This document shows positions 51,392-59,428 of a stretch of DNA of 64,000 nt, piece by piece. Origin of the DNA: Christiangramia sediminis (GTDB taxonomy: Bacteria; Bacteroidota; Bacteroidia; Flavobacteriales; Flavobacteriaceae); the NCBI RefSeq assembly GCF_020552705.1, contig NZ_JAJBZG010000005.1, positions 186,001 through 250,000 of the forward strand, given 5' to 3'. Every line of letters begins with the position of its first letter. Within the stretch, counting starts at the first letter, position 1. A program made the position numbers and the translations under genes. The notes beneath the pieces were generated by a model that did not search any database, was not told the origin of the DNA, and was given only the letters and a program-made list of their open reading frames with translations.

Positions 51392-52930
51392 TTATCGCGG
51401 CTGGTGGGATTCTTTCAGAAGATCGGAAACTGTTTTTACAGGATTAAAGGTTTCTACCGGCACCTCTACAAATACCGTGTTCCATTTAGCCATACCTCCA
51501 TTCCATAATCCCGGACGTTCCAGGGCCTTTAACGGCTTTCCATCTTTGGTCTTATCAGCAATAAAGCTCATATCTTCATCTACATACTCATTTAGATCAT
51601 AAGCTTCGCCCTTGTGGTCTCTCAGGCTGCAAACAATATCTACGGGATTAAAGTGGGTAGCTTCCCGGGCGGTTTTTGCCTGTTCGGGGTTATCATTGTC
51701 TATTTGTGCGCCCTCAATAATTTGCAGTGAAATCTCCCCATTTTTATCTTTGACCAGAAACGGACCTCCACCGGGTTCACCTTCATTTTTAACCATCCCG
51801 CAAACTCTTAGAGGACGATGTAATTTTTCCATTAGATTCTCAACAAATAGATCCTGACTAGATGAGCCTTTGATAAAAAGTTCTTTATTTAAAAAATCCT
51901 GAATTTCATCAAGCTTTTCAGAAGGGACATTCCCCTTTTCCAGAATTTCTAAATACTTAAAAATCTTTTGCTGAACCTTAAAAAGTTTACCTCCAAGCAT
52001 TTTTTTATAGTTCACTACATTCTGAACTTTGTCTTCAGTGACCACATTATCTATATTCTTTACAAAGACAACTTCTTCATCAAGCTGATTCATATTTTCG
52101 ATCAGCGCCCCATGTCCTCCCGGTCTAAAGAATAGATCACCTTCCTCTGTTCTGAATGGTTCAAATTCATCATCAACAGCAATAGTGTCTGTTTTGGGAT
52201 CCTGATAAGAATATTCAATTTCAAACCTGACGCCGGTCTTCTCCCCTATTCTCTCCTGAATTTCTTTCCACTCACCCTGAAATTTATCCTTATCTCCATG
52301 GGCTACCGTAAAATGAAGCCGGGCTACGCCATTAACCTCGGTATATTTAGCAGCTTCAAGTAAATGCTCTTCAAAAGCTGTCGCTACATGAGTACCGTAT
52401 TTATGAAAAGGCACCAGGCCTTTAGGCAAGTTGCTGAGATATAAGCCGTCAGCGTTCAGAATGGTCTGTACCAGGATCTTATGCTGGGCATCGTGAGAAA
52501 GCTCCTCGTAATCTGAATGATTTTTCCTGGCCTTTTTTAAGGTATGCTCATAAAAAGGAAGCTTTTCAAAATGATTGAAGAATTTACGAAGATCAGCATC
52601 TCCCGATGCATCCAGATATTCGCGCAATTCATGTTTTTCTGGAACAAACTTATCAGCAAAACTATGTAATGCCTTGAACATCCTGGAAGCTGCCCCAGAA
52701 GCCGGGACAAATTTTAGAATACTATGTTTATCTTTTTCAGCATCATAAAATTCTATGAGCTCTCTTTTTTCTGCTGAATCTACTTCACTAATACCATTGC
52801 CTGTAGTAGCCGCTTCAATTATATTAACTTTAATATTTCCTCTTTTAAAAATCTCTATCTGCTCTTCTACTTCTTTGGTAGAAAGTCCTTTCTCTTCAAT
52901 TTGAAGTATATCCTTTTCACTAAAATTCAC
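51392..52930 (-). CDS. DUF4301 family protein
   Basis: A 512-residue soluble protein that fits DUF4301, a Bacteroidota family: KFVPASGAASRMFKALHSF near 78, FHKYGTHVATAFEEHL, and the late FNPVDIVCSLRDHKGEAY. Motifs such as PASGAASRM suggest a nucleotide- or phosphate-binding pocket like that of nucleotidyltransferases, which is speculative. It overlaps the NadR-like gene by 11 bp, so it shares its operon. Confidence 0.85.
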   Translation of the reverse strand: MNFSEKDILQIEEKGLSTKEVEEQIEIFKRGNIKVNIIEAATTGNGISEVDSAEKRELIEFYDAEKDKHSILKFVPASGAASRMFKALHSFADKFVPEKHELREYLDASGDADLRKFFNHFEKLPFYEHTLKKARKNHSDYEELSHDAQHKILVQTILNADGLYLSNLPKGLVPFHKYGTHVATAFEEHLLEAAKYTEVNGVARLHFTVAHGDKDKFQGEWKEIQERIGEKTGVRFEIEYSYQDPKTDTIAVDDEFEPFRTEEGDLFFRPGGHGALIENMNQLDEEVVFVKNIDNVVTEDKVQNVVNYKKMLGGKLFKVQQKIFKYLEILEKGNVPSEKLDEIQDFLNKELFIKGSSSQDLFVENLMEKLHRPLRVCGMVKNEGEPGGGPFLVKDKNGEISLQIIEGAQIDNDNPEQAKTAREATHFNPVDIVCSLRDHKGEAYDLNEYVDEDMSFIADKTKDGKPLKALERPGLWNGGMAKWNTVFVEVPVETFNPVKTVSDLLKESHQPR

Positions 52931-53498
52931 AATTCTTGTTTTTTATTAGTTGGTCTATCTTTTTTACCGCATTTTTAAAACGCACTTCCCTGTTTCCTTT
53001 TAAAATAAAATAAGGTTTTTGATGTTGTTCCAGGGTATCTTGAAATCTTTGGAACATCCCTTCACGGTCGTGGGGTTTATCCCTCAAATCATCCGGGGTC
53101 CAGGGAACATCAATATACGTTAAAAAGTAGAGATGATAGTGGTTGTTTAACGCATGTTTAAGAAGTTGGGGGTCGCAATAACCATCGTAATAAGCTTCAG
53201 AATAAACCTTTAACTCCAAAAGATCTGTATCACAAATAAGCAGATGATCTGCTTCTTTTGAAAGTCTGTTTTCAGCGGCCATCTGACCTTCAGCAATGGG
53301 AATAATATCCTGAGGTTCACAGATGCGTTTTTCAGCATCCCAAACCTGCTGAAGATATTCCCGCATATATTCTTTTACCATCGGTTCCTGATAGTATCTG
53401 GCAAGATCTTCAGAAAGAGTGGTCTTTCCGGTAGATTCAGGTCCAAAAAGGACAATTTTTATGCAGGTCGCAGGTCGTTGCGCAAGTTTTTCTTCCAT
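52920..53498 (-). CDS. NadR-like nucleoside kinase (probable nicotinamide riboside kinase)
   Basis: A 192-residue P-loop kinase with Walker A GPESTGKTTLSEDLA, then VKEYMREYL and LLICDTDLLELKVYSEAYYG-like CDTD (Walker B region). This is the AAA_28/NadR kinase domain, without the adenylyltransferase domain of full NadR. It phosphorylates nicotinamide riboside to NMN. Its start lies 40 bp inside the pnuC gene end, a tight coupling typical of transporter-kinase pairs. A thiamine-related role is possible because of the gene upstream. Confidence 0.85.
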   Translation of the reverse strand: MEEKLAQRPATCIKIVLFGPESTGKTTLSEDLARYYQEPMVKEYMREYLQQVWDAEKRICEPQDIIPIAEGQMAAENRLSKEADHLLICDTDLLELKVYSEAYYDGYCDPQLLKHALNNHYHLYFLTYIDVPWTPDDLRDKPHDREGMFQRFQDTLEQHQKPYFILKGNREVRFKNAVKKIDQLIKNKNCEF

Positions 53499-54091
53499 GC
53501 TTTATAACCATATATAGCAATGATGGTAAATACTAAATATTGCAGACTCGTAAAGGTAAGACCTTTGTAAAAATAGAGCGGTACAGATATAATATCACCA
53601 ATAATCCAGTAAATCCAGTTTTCAATTTTACGTTTTGCCATTAACCACATGCCCACAAAGAAAATTGCGGTGGTTACCGTATCTACATAGGCTGTCCAGT
53701 TATTCCATTTTTCAAAATATTCATAGACCGCAAAAACAAAAAGAAGTGTTCCCAAGAAAATAAAAACAGACTGAATTTGTTCTTTTTTAGTGGTAGACGT
53801 GATGGGGGTATAATGTTCAGGATCTACTTTCCGGGTCCAGATATACCACCCGTATATACTCATAGAAAAGTAATAAGCGTTGATCATCATATCTCCCAAT
53901 AACTGCCATTGCCAGAGCAGATATACAAAGATGATGGTACTTACAATTCCGGTGGGATATACCAGAATATTATTCTGCTTGGAATACCATACAGATAAGA
54001 ACCCAAAGATCACCGCGATGATCTCAAGAATTATAAAAAGAGTTGGATATCCGGAATACTGATCAAAGAAAAAATCAAAAATCGGCTGCAT
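53459..54091 (-). CDS. pnuC: PnuC-family vitamin transporter
   Basis: A 210-residue protein with about seven membrane spans and the PnuC pattern: AVIFGFLSVWYSKQNNILVYPTG, the repeat NAYYFSMSIYGWYIW, and NWIYWIIGDIISVPLYFYKGL. PnuC moves nicotinamide riboside by facilitated diffusion driven by kinase trapping. Relatives called PnuT carry thiamine. Its downstream kinase favours nicotinamide riboside, but its upstream neighbour is a thiamine-binding family. It overlaps both neighbours. Confidence 0.9.
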   Translation of the reverse strand: MQPIFDFFFDQYSGYPTLFIILEIIAVIFGFLSVWYSKQNNILVYPTGIVSTIIFVYLLWQWQLLGDMMINAYYFSMSIYGWYIWTRKVDPEHYTPITSTTKKEQIQSVFIFLGTLLFVFAVYEYFEKWNNWTAYVDTVTTAIFFVGMWLMAKRKIENWIYWIIGDIISVPLYFYKGLTFTSLQYLVFTIIAIYGYKAWKKNLRNDLRPA

Positions 54092-54335
54092 ACTCGCTAC
54101 GGTCAGATTTTACAATCTTCACATACATGAGTCCGCGATCTATGGCCTCGAATGCATTTTTAATCTCTTTATTCAATAATCCCATCACCTCATCATAATC
54201 TCCATAAACCTGAGTACTCAAAGGGTTTTCCTTTACGGTAAGTCCGGATTCCCGCATTTTTTTAATGAAATTGATGATCGCCGGTTCGTAATCGTCCTGA
54301 ATGGGTGTAAGCGTAAGTTCTACTGAAATATTCAT
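54075..54335 (-). CDS. Thiamine-binding DUF77 / MTH1187-YkoF family protein
   Basis: An 86-residue ferredoxin-like protein with the DUF77 pattern: ISVELTLTPIQDDYEPAIINFI, LTVKENPLSTQVYGDYDEVMGLL, then IDRGLMYVKIVKSDRS. Several members bind thiamine. I start it at ATG 54335 (MNISVEL); a seven-residue extension to 54356 has no family support. It overlaps pnuC by 17 bp and heads the operon. I see no second TPP riboswitch upstream. Confidence 0.85.
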   Translation of the reverse strand: MNISVELTLTPIQDDYEPAIINFIKKMRESGLTVKENPLSTQVYGDYDEVMGLLNKEIKNAFEAIDRGLMYVKIVKSDRSEYAADF

Positions 54336-54517
54336 TGCCTTCTGTTTTCCACCCAAAGTTAGCTAAACTTAACTGAAATTTTGAATTTAGAACCAGGAAG
54401 GCATAACTTGAATCATTTTATTGAAATATTCCTGATTTTAGTTTTAGAATGCCACCCTATCTATGAAAAGATTTCTACCTCTTTTTCTACTTCAACCTTA
54501 CAGGTTGATCCAGAATA

Positions 54518-56077
54518 TCAATGCAAATCATATTTTTTCGCAATCGCATCTACACAGTTAATTCCATCTATCGCTGCTGAAATAATCCCGCCGGCATAAC
54601 CTGCGCCTTCTCCACAGGGATAGAGTCCTTTAATCTCTATGTGCTCTAAGGTTCCTGAATCACGCGGAATTAAAACCGGGGAAGAAGTTCTGCTTTCCGG
54701 AGCATGTAAAACCGCATCATTGGTATAATACCCTTTCAGTTTTTTACCAAATTGTACAAAAGCTTTGCGCAATCTTCGGGCAATAAGATCTGGCAGTACT
54801 TTATTAAGATCTACACTCACTATACCCGGCTGATAAGAGGTCTTTGGAAAGTCTTTGGATATCTTACCATCTACAAAATCTTCCATCCGCTGAGCCGGAA
54901 CCTGTTGAGTTTTTCCGGCAGCCTCCCAGCAACTTTTTTCAACTAACTTCTGAAAATCAAGGCAAACAAAAGGATCCTCCGGTTTAAAATCTGGAAGATC
55001 TGAAGGTTCTATGCCCACTACAATCCCGGAATTAGCATAGGGATTATTACGCTTACTGGGGCTCCATCCATTCGTCACCACTTCCTCCTGTTCTGTAGCA
55101 CAAGGAGCGATAATTCCGCCGGGACACATACAAAAGGAATAAACCCCCATCCCTTCAACCTGTTCTACTAAACTGTAAGAAGCAGGAGGTAAATAAGGAT
55201 TTTCATCATCACCATGATATTGTATATGATCTATTAATTTTTGCTGATGTTCAATGCGAACACCCAATGCAAATGGTTTGGCTTCAATTTTAATATTCTT
55301 ATTATGCAAAAGATAGAAAATATCTCTAGCCGAATGTCCCGTTGCCAGAATTACATCATTGAAAGAATGCCAATTTTCTGCATTGATCTCTATGGCTTCA
55401 ATATGACTTTCTTTTAACTTAAGATCGGTAAGTTTTGAATTAAAGTGTACCTGACCGCCGGCTTCAATTACAGCTTCGCGCATGGCGGTAATGATCTTCG
55501 GTAATTTATTAGTTCCAATATGTGGATGCGCATCTACCAGAATATCTGGATCCGCGCCAAATTCAACAAACCATTCCAATGCTTTTAAAACATTCCCCCG
55601 CTTTTTAGAGCGGGTATATAATTTCCCATCGGAATAAGTTCCTGCGCCTCCTTCCCCAAAACAATAATTTGATTCGGGATTCACTATTTGTTCCTTATTA
55701 ATCTTAGCCAGATCAAATCGTCTGGACCTCACATCTTTTCCGCGTTCAAAAACAATTGGTTTTAAACCTGCTTCAATAGCACGTAATGCAGCATATAATC
55801 CTGCCGGGCCAGCACCAATAATCGCAATTTCCCGAGCATTGGAAACATCTTGAGGTACATAAGGCGGAATTGAAATTTTTTCTTCGCCTATCTTCCATAT
55901 TTCTATTTGCAGATTGAGGCGTACCGGCTTCTTACGGGCATCTATAGAACGCTTTCTAATTCGCCAGTCTCCGATATCATCTTTTCGAATATTTGATTTT
56001 CGAATTGCCCTGTTCAACAAAAGATGATGGTCTTCCTGTTCGCTGGGCAAAGCCGTAATCTGTACCAGTGTGCTCAT
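54518..56077 (-). CDS. FAD-dependent dehydrogenase (COG2509-like)
   Basis: A 519-residue flavoprotein with an FAD-binding motif AIIGAGPAGLYAALRAIEAG (about 90-109), RSRRFDLAKINKEQIVNPESNYCFGEGGAGTYSDGKLYTR-type core (split here as ESNYCFGEGGAGTYSDG), and a C-terminal GAGYAGGIISAAIDG. It is the uncharacterised COG2509 family found in many bacteria, with an N-terminal extra domain (about 1-85). It lies 182 bp upstream of the DUF77 operon on the same strand and may be a separate unit. Confidence 0.88.
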   Translation of the reverse strand: MSTLVQITALPSEQEDHHLLLNRAIRKSNIRKDDIGDWRIRKRSIDARKKPVRLNLQIEIWKIGEEKISIPPYVPQDVSNAREIAIIGAGPAGLYAALRAIEAGLKPIVFERGKDVRSRRFDLAKINKEQIVNPESNYCFGEGGAGTYSDGKLYTRSKKRGNVLKALEWFVEFGADPDILVDAHPHIGTNKLPKIITAMREAVIEAGGQVHFNSKLTDLKLKESHIEAIEINAENWHSFNDVILATGHSARDIFYLLHNKNIKIEAKPFALGVRIEHQQKLIDHIQYHGDDENPYLPPASYSLVEQVEGMGVYSFCMCPGGIIAPCATEQEEVVTNGWSPSKRNNPYANSGIVVGIEPSDLPDFKPEDPFVCLDFQKLVEKSCWEAAGKTQQVPAQRMEDFVDGKISKDFPKTSYQPGIVSVDLNKVLPDLIARRLRKAFVQFGKKLKGYYTNDAVLHAPESRTSSPVLIPRDSGTLEHIEIKGLYPCGEGAGYAGGIISAAIDGINCVDAIAKKYDLH

Positions 56078-56256
56078 AGGCGCAAAGATAATATAGATTT
56101 TTCCATAAAATAAATTAGCTTTCTTACAAAATAGATATCCTCAACACATCGGATTAAAAGCTATTTAGTCCCACAACCATGATTATTTTTCTATACTAAA
56201 ATTAATCGCGAGCAGAGAAATCAAAAGATTTAATTTTCAAACTTTCTTTAAAATAA

Positions 56257-56285
56257 AAAAGCAGCGCCTCAAGTGCGCTGCTTTT
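56257..56285. terminator. Bidirectional terminator
   Basis: AAAAGCAGCGC (56257-56267) pairs with GCGCTGCTTTT (56275-56285) with A/T runs on both sides. It lies after the lipoprotein gene at 56308-57135. Confidence 0.8.
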
Positions 56286-56307
56286 ATCTTTTTTTTAATC
56301 GAAAAAA

Positions 56308-57135
56308 TTATCTAGTGACCGTCAAAGTTAATTCAACGGAGTCGGAACAGGTTTCACCGTTAATTTCATTTGTTACTGTATATACAGTTTTGAAATCTTG
56401 ATATTTACTATCAAAATAATAAGATAATACAATTTCGTGAATTGTAGGTTCAAATGACCCTTCTCTGCTAACACCTTCTTCTAATAAATTTTTGTAAACA
56501 TTCTCAAGATCTTCCTCAGTATCTACAATATCATCTATTTCTCGCCTAGTATAAGTAATACTATTATTATCACCAGCATAAGCCTCACAGACAGGCTCAT
56601 ACTGTGGCTCACAAATAGTATAATATAATAATTTACTACCTTTTCTACCAATAATTACATCACCCACCCAAACTGAAAATTTTTGGAGAGACTCATTTGT
56701 TAACTCAACTTTCGCTACTACTGCCAGTTCATGGATATCTTCGTTATAATTATCTAGGGCGATAGTTTCTCCATAATAATTAGTTCCAGAAGAAAACTTC
56801 TTTTTATTATTAAGTTGTCCAACAATAATTCCACCATTATTAATTGGTAATTCATTTTCATTAGAAGCAACTTGCCAAATTATTTCAGTAATTAAAAATC
56901 CAGAAGGAGCTGAAAAGTTTAAATACAAATTATCTTCATCATTCGTAACTACAAAATTACCAACAATACTGTTTGTACTATTTAATAATTCATAATTTAC
57001 AGATTCACATCCATCAACTTCCAGAACTGAATTTGCAATTAAAAGTTGATTGTCATTTACAATAGTTTCGTCATTATCTACGGAGCACCCCATCAATAAT
57101 AACCCTACCATTATGGTATTAAAAAAATTTCTCAT
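56308..57135 (-). CDS. Lipoprotein of unknown function
   Basis: A 275-residue lipoprotein (LLMGCS) with Asn-rich, beta-type mature sequence, including ELAVVAKVELTNESLQKFSVWVGD and a C-terminal domain with ETCSDSVELTLTVTR. No family recognised. The very high Asn/Ile/Thr content and low G+C differ from the neighbours and may point to recent gain. The 5' gap (57136-57405) holds nothing recognised. Confidence 0.65.
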   Translation of the reverse strand: MRNFFNTIMVGLLLMGCSVDNDETIVNDNQLLIANSVLEVDGCESVNYELLNSTNSIVGNFVVTNDEDNLYLNFSAPSGFLITEIIWQVASNENELPINNGGIIVGQLNNKKKFSSGTNYYGETIALDNYNEDIHELAVVAKVELTNESLQKFSVWVGDVIIGRKGSKLLYYTICEPQYEPVCEAYAGDNNSITYTRREIDDIVDTEEDLENVYKNLLEEGVSREGSFEPTIHEIVLSYYFDSKYQDFKTVYTVTNEINGETCSDSVELTLTVTR

Positions 57136-57405
57136 AATACATTGGTTATTAACGTTTTTCAGGATAAATGTAATAAGAAGAATTAGTAGAAAATTATGAT
57201 CAAAATATTATTCGATATCTTTATAATTAATTCAGACTAACAACTTATTTGTCTATTTATCAATAATTTAACTTGTAGGAATAGATCGAATTTTCTTACT
57301 TTAAAATTCTTAATTCTTTCAAAAGATTAAATCAAAATATCCTTTTAACCTTTGGGGATAAAAATTCAATATAAAAGGTTCAGTAAACCTTCCGTCTTAA
57401 AATTT

Positions 57406-57413
57406 TATATTTG
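57406..57413 (+). promoter_or_regulatory. Promoter -7 element just upstream of the retropepsin-like gene
   Basis: TATATTTG fits TAnnTTTG exactly. The ATG at 57423 is only 9 bp downstream, so the transcript probably starts at or next to the start codon and the mRNA may be leaderless. No TTG partner is clear. Confidence 0.5.
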
Positions 57414-57422
57414 CATCAAAAA

Positions 57423-57857
57423 ATGTCTTTAAAAAAGCTATTAGAAGAAAAAGGATTTCATCGTATTAAATTAAAGTATACTAAAACCAATCATTTAGAA
57501 TTGGTTGCTAAAATAAATGATATTGAAGGAAACTTTATTCTGGATACCGGTGCCTCAAGTACCTGTGTAGGTGTAGATGCTGTCGAACATTTTGACCTGC
57601 TTTCAGAAGACAGTGATATAAAAGCTGCAGGGGCAGGAGCTACCAATATGCTCACTCAGATCTCTCAAAAGAATCGTATCGAAATCAATAGCTGGAAAAA
57701 GAAAAAAATCGACCTGGTACTTTTTGATCTGAAACATGTGAATGAAGCACTCGTTAATCACAAAGCGGAAAAAGTACATGGAATTATTGGTGCCGATATC
57801 CTCAAAAAAGGGAAAGCCGTAATTGATTACAAGAACAAGGCTTTATATTTGAAATAA
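57423..57857 (+). CDS. Retropepsin-like aspartic protease family protein
   Basis: A 144-residue protein with the clan AA active site FILDTGASSTCVG (Asp41-Thr-Gly) and the late HGIIGADILKKGKAVIDYKNKALYL, matching the second hydrophobic-Gly-x-Asp motif of retropepsin-like folds. It would act as a dimer. It has no signal peptide, so it is cytoplasmic. The promoter overlaps an upstream TTG in frame (57411), so I use the ATG. Substrate unknown. Confidence 0.82.
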   Translation: MSLKKLLEEKGFHRIKLKYTKTNHLELVAKINDIEGNFILDTGASSTCVGVDAVEHFDLLSEDSDIKAAGAGATNMLTQISQKNRIEINSWKKKKIDLVLFDLKHVNEALVNHKAEKVHGIIGADILKKGKAVIDYKNKALYLK

Positions 57858-57876
57858 AAGGGAAAAATCCCCTTTT
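57856..57876 (+). terminator. Terminator of the retropepsin-like gene
   Basis: AAAAGGG (57856-57862) pairs with CCCTTTT (57870-57876), directly at the end of the gene. The stem is short. Confidence 0.5.
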
Positions 57877-58043
57877 ACTTAAATTACTTAAAAAGTAAAT
57901 TTGAGTGGTTTAAAATTTAAAACGTATCAAAACAAAAGTATCCACTCAGCTTATCTTTTTTATCCTGGCCATTTTAGTCGTGGGGGTCTTAGCCTTGAAC
58001 GTTTTTCGTTTGTTAGTTTTGTTTTAATTTTTGTTAGAGACAA

Positions 58044-58070
58044 AAAAAGGTCCGCAATGCGGACCTTTTT
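58044..58070. terminator. Bidirectional terminator beside sucB
   Basis: AAAAAGGTCCGC (58044-58055) pairs with GCGGACCTTTTT (58059-58070) around a three-base loop, with T-runs on both strands. It ends the sucAB transcript. Confidence 0.9.
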
Positions 58071-58095
58071 TTTTATTAAGATTTAAACTCTTTAA

Positions 58096-59385
58096 TTAAA
58101 GTTCAAGAGCTCTTTTTACATCATTATCCATTAGTAATTCTTCCGGATTTTCTAAAGCTTCTTTAATAGCCACAAGAAAACCAACAGATTCTTTACCATC
58201 AATGATCCTGTGATCGTAAGATAAAGCAACATACATGATCGGTCTTATCTCTACATGACCATCAATTGCCACTGGTCTCTCCACGATATTGTGCATTCCT
58301 AGGATAGCACTCTGAGGAGGATTGATAATTGGTGTTGAAAGCATAGATCCAAATACACCGCCATTAGTAATTGTAAATGTACCACCGGTCATTTCATCTA
58401 CCGTGATCTTTCCATCACGTGCTCTTAAAGCAAGGCGTTTTACTTCAGATTCAACTCCGCGGAAGCTTAAATTCTCAGCATTTCTAATTACAGGAACGGT
58501 GAGACCTTTTGGTCCCGAAACTGCAATACTTATATCCTTATAATCGTAGCTTACCTGGTAATCTCCATCTATCATAGAATTTACGGCAGGATACTCGTCT
58601 AAAGCACGAATAACAGCTAACGTGAAGAAAGACATAAATCCAAGGCTAACCCCATGTTTGTCTTTAAATTCCTCTTTATATTTCTTTCTTAATTCGAAGA
58701 TTGGAGACATGTCTACTTCGTTAAAAGTAGTAAGCATTGCTGTATCGTTCTTAGCACTTACCAAACGTTCTGCCAGTTTACGACGGAACATAGACATTTT
58801 CTTCTTCTCTTCACCTCTTGTTCCAGTTCCAGGAGTTCCCATAGAAGCTTTAGCCTCTACCGCATCCTCCTTAGTCACACGTCCATCACGTCCTGTTCCT
58901 TTTACATCTTTAGAAGCTATCCCTTTTTCATCAAGAATTTTCTTGGCTGCCGGGGATGGACTTCCTGTAGCATACGTATCCTGTTCCTGACTTGGAGTAC
59001 TGGATTTAGAAGGAGTTTCAGTTTTAGCTTCTGCTTTATCACTGTCCTTTTTATCTTCTTTCTTTTCCTGGCGTTCTTTTTCTTCCTCTTCAGCCGGCTT
59101 ATCGTCAGAGCTTTTTTCATCATCACCGTCACCACCGCCTGGTTTTTTTGCTTCCGTATCAATAAGACAAACCACTTCTCCAACTTCTACCACATCGCCT
59201 TCTTCAGCCTTCAAGGTGATAATACCACTTGCTTCCGCAGGAAGTTCAAGGGTAGCTTTATCGCTATCAACTTCGGCAACTGCCTGATCTTTTTCAACGT
59301 AATCTCCGTCTTCTACCAGCCACTGAGCTATTTCAACTTCAGTGATGGATTCCCCGGGTGATGGAACTTTCATTTCTAAGGCCAT
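58096..59385 (-). CDS. sucB: 2-oxoglutarate dehydrogenase E2 (dihydrolipoyl succinyltransferase)
   Basis: A 429-residue E2 with a lipoyl domain (lysine Lys43 in [10 protein letters not shown]), a Lys/Glu/Ser-rich linker, a peripheral subunit-binding domain ([13 protein letters not shown]), and the catalytic acyltransferase domain ending [17 protein letters not shown] with the His-Asp pair. It transfers succinyl groups to CoA in the TCA cycle. It lies 43 bp after sucA; the E3 gene is elsewhere. Confidence 0.96.
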   Translation of the reverse strand: MALEMKVPSPGESITEVEIAQWLVEDGDYVEKDQAVAEVDSDKATLELPAEASGIITLKAEEGDVVEVGEVVCLIDTEAKKPGGGDGDDEKSSDDKPAEEEEKERQEKKEDKKDSDKAEAKTETPSKSSTPSQEQDTYATGSPSPAAKKILDEKGIASKDVKGTGRDGRVTKEDAVEAKASMGTPGTGTRGEEKKKMSMFRRKLAERLVSAKNDTAMLTTFNEVDMSPIFELRKKYKEEFKDKHGVSLGFMSFFTLAVIRALDEYPAVNSMIDGDYQVSYDYKDISIAVSGPKGLTVPVIRNAENLSFRGVESEVKRLALRARDGKITVDEMTGGTFTITNGGVFGSMLSTPIINPPQSAILGMHNIVERPVAIDGHVEIRPIMYVALSYDHRIIDGKESVGFLVAIKEALENPEELLMDNDVKRALEL

Positions 59386-59428
59386 GATTATTATCTATTT
59401 TGGTTCCTGAAATTCAGGAAACTGATTC

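Noticed and set aside
57901-58086. 61-codon TTG-led frame
   Set aside because: It runs through the terminator hairpin; the alternative frame in the same place is more protein-like.
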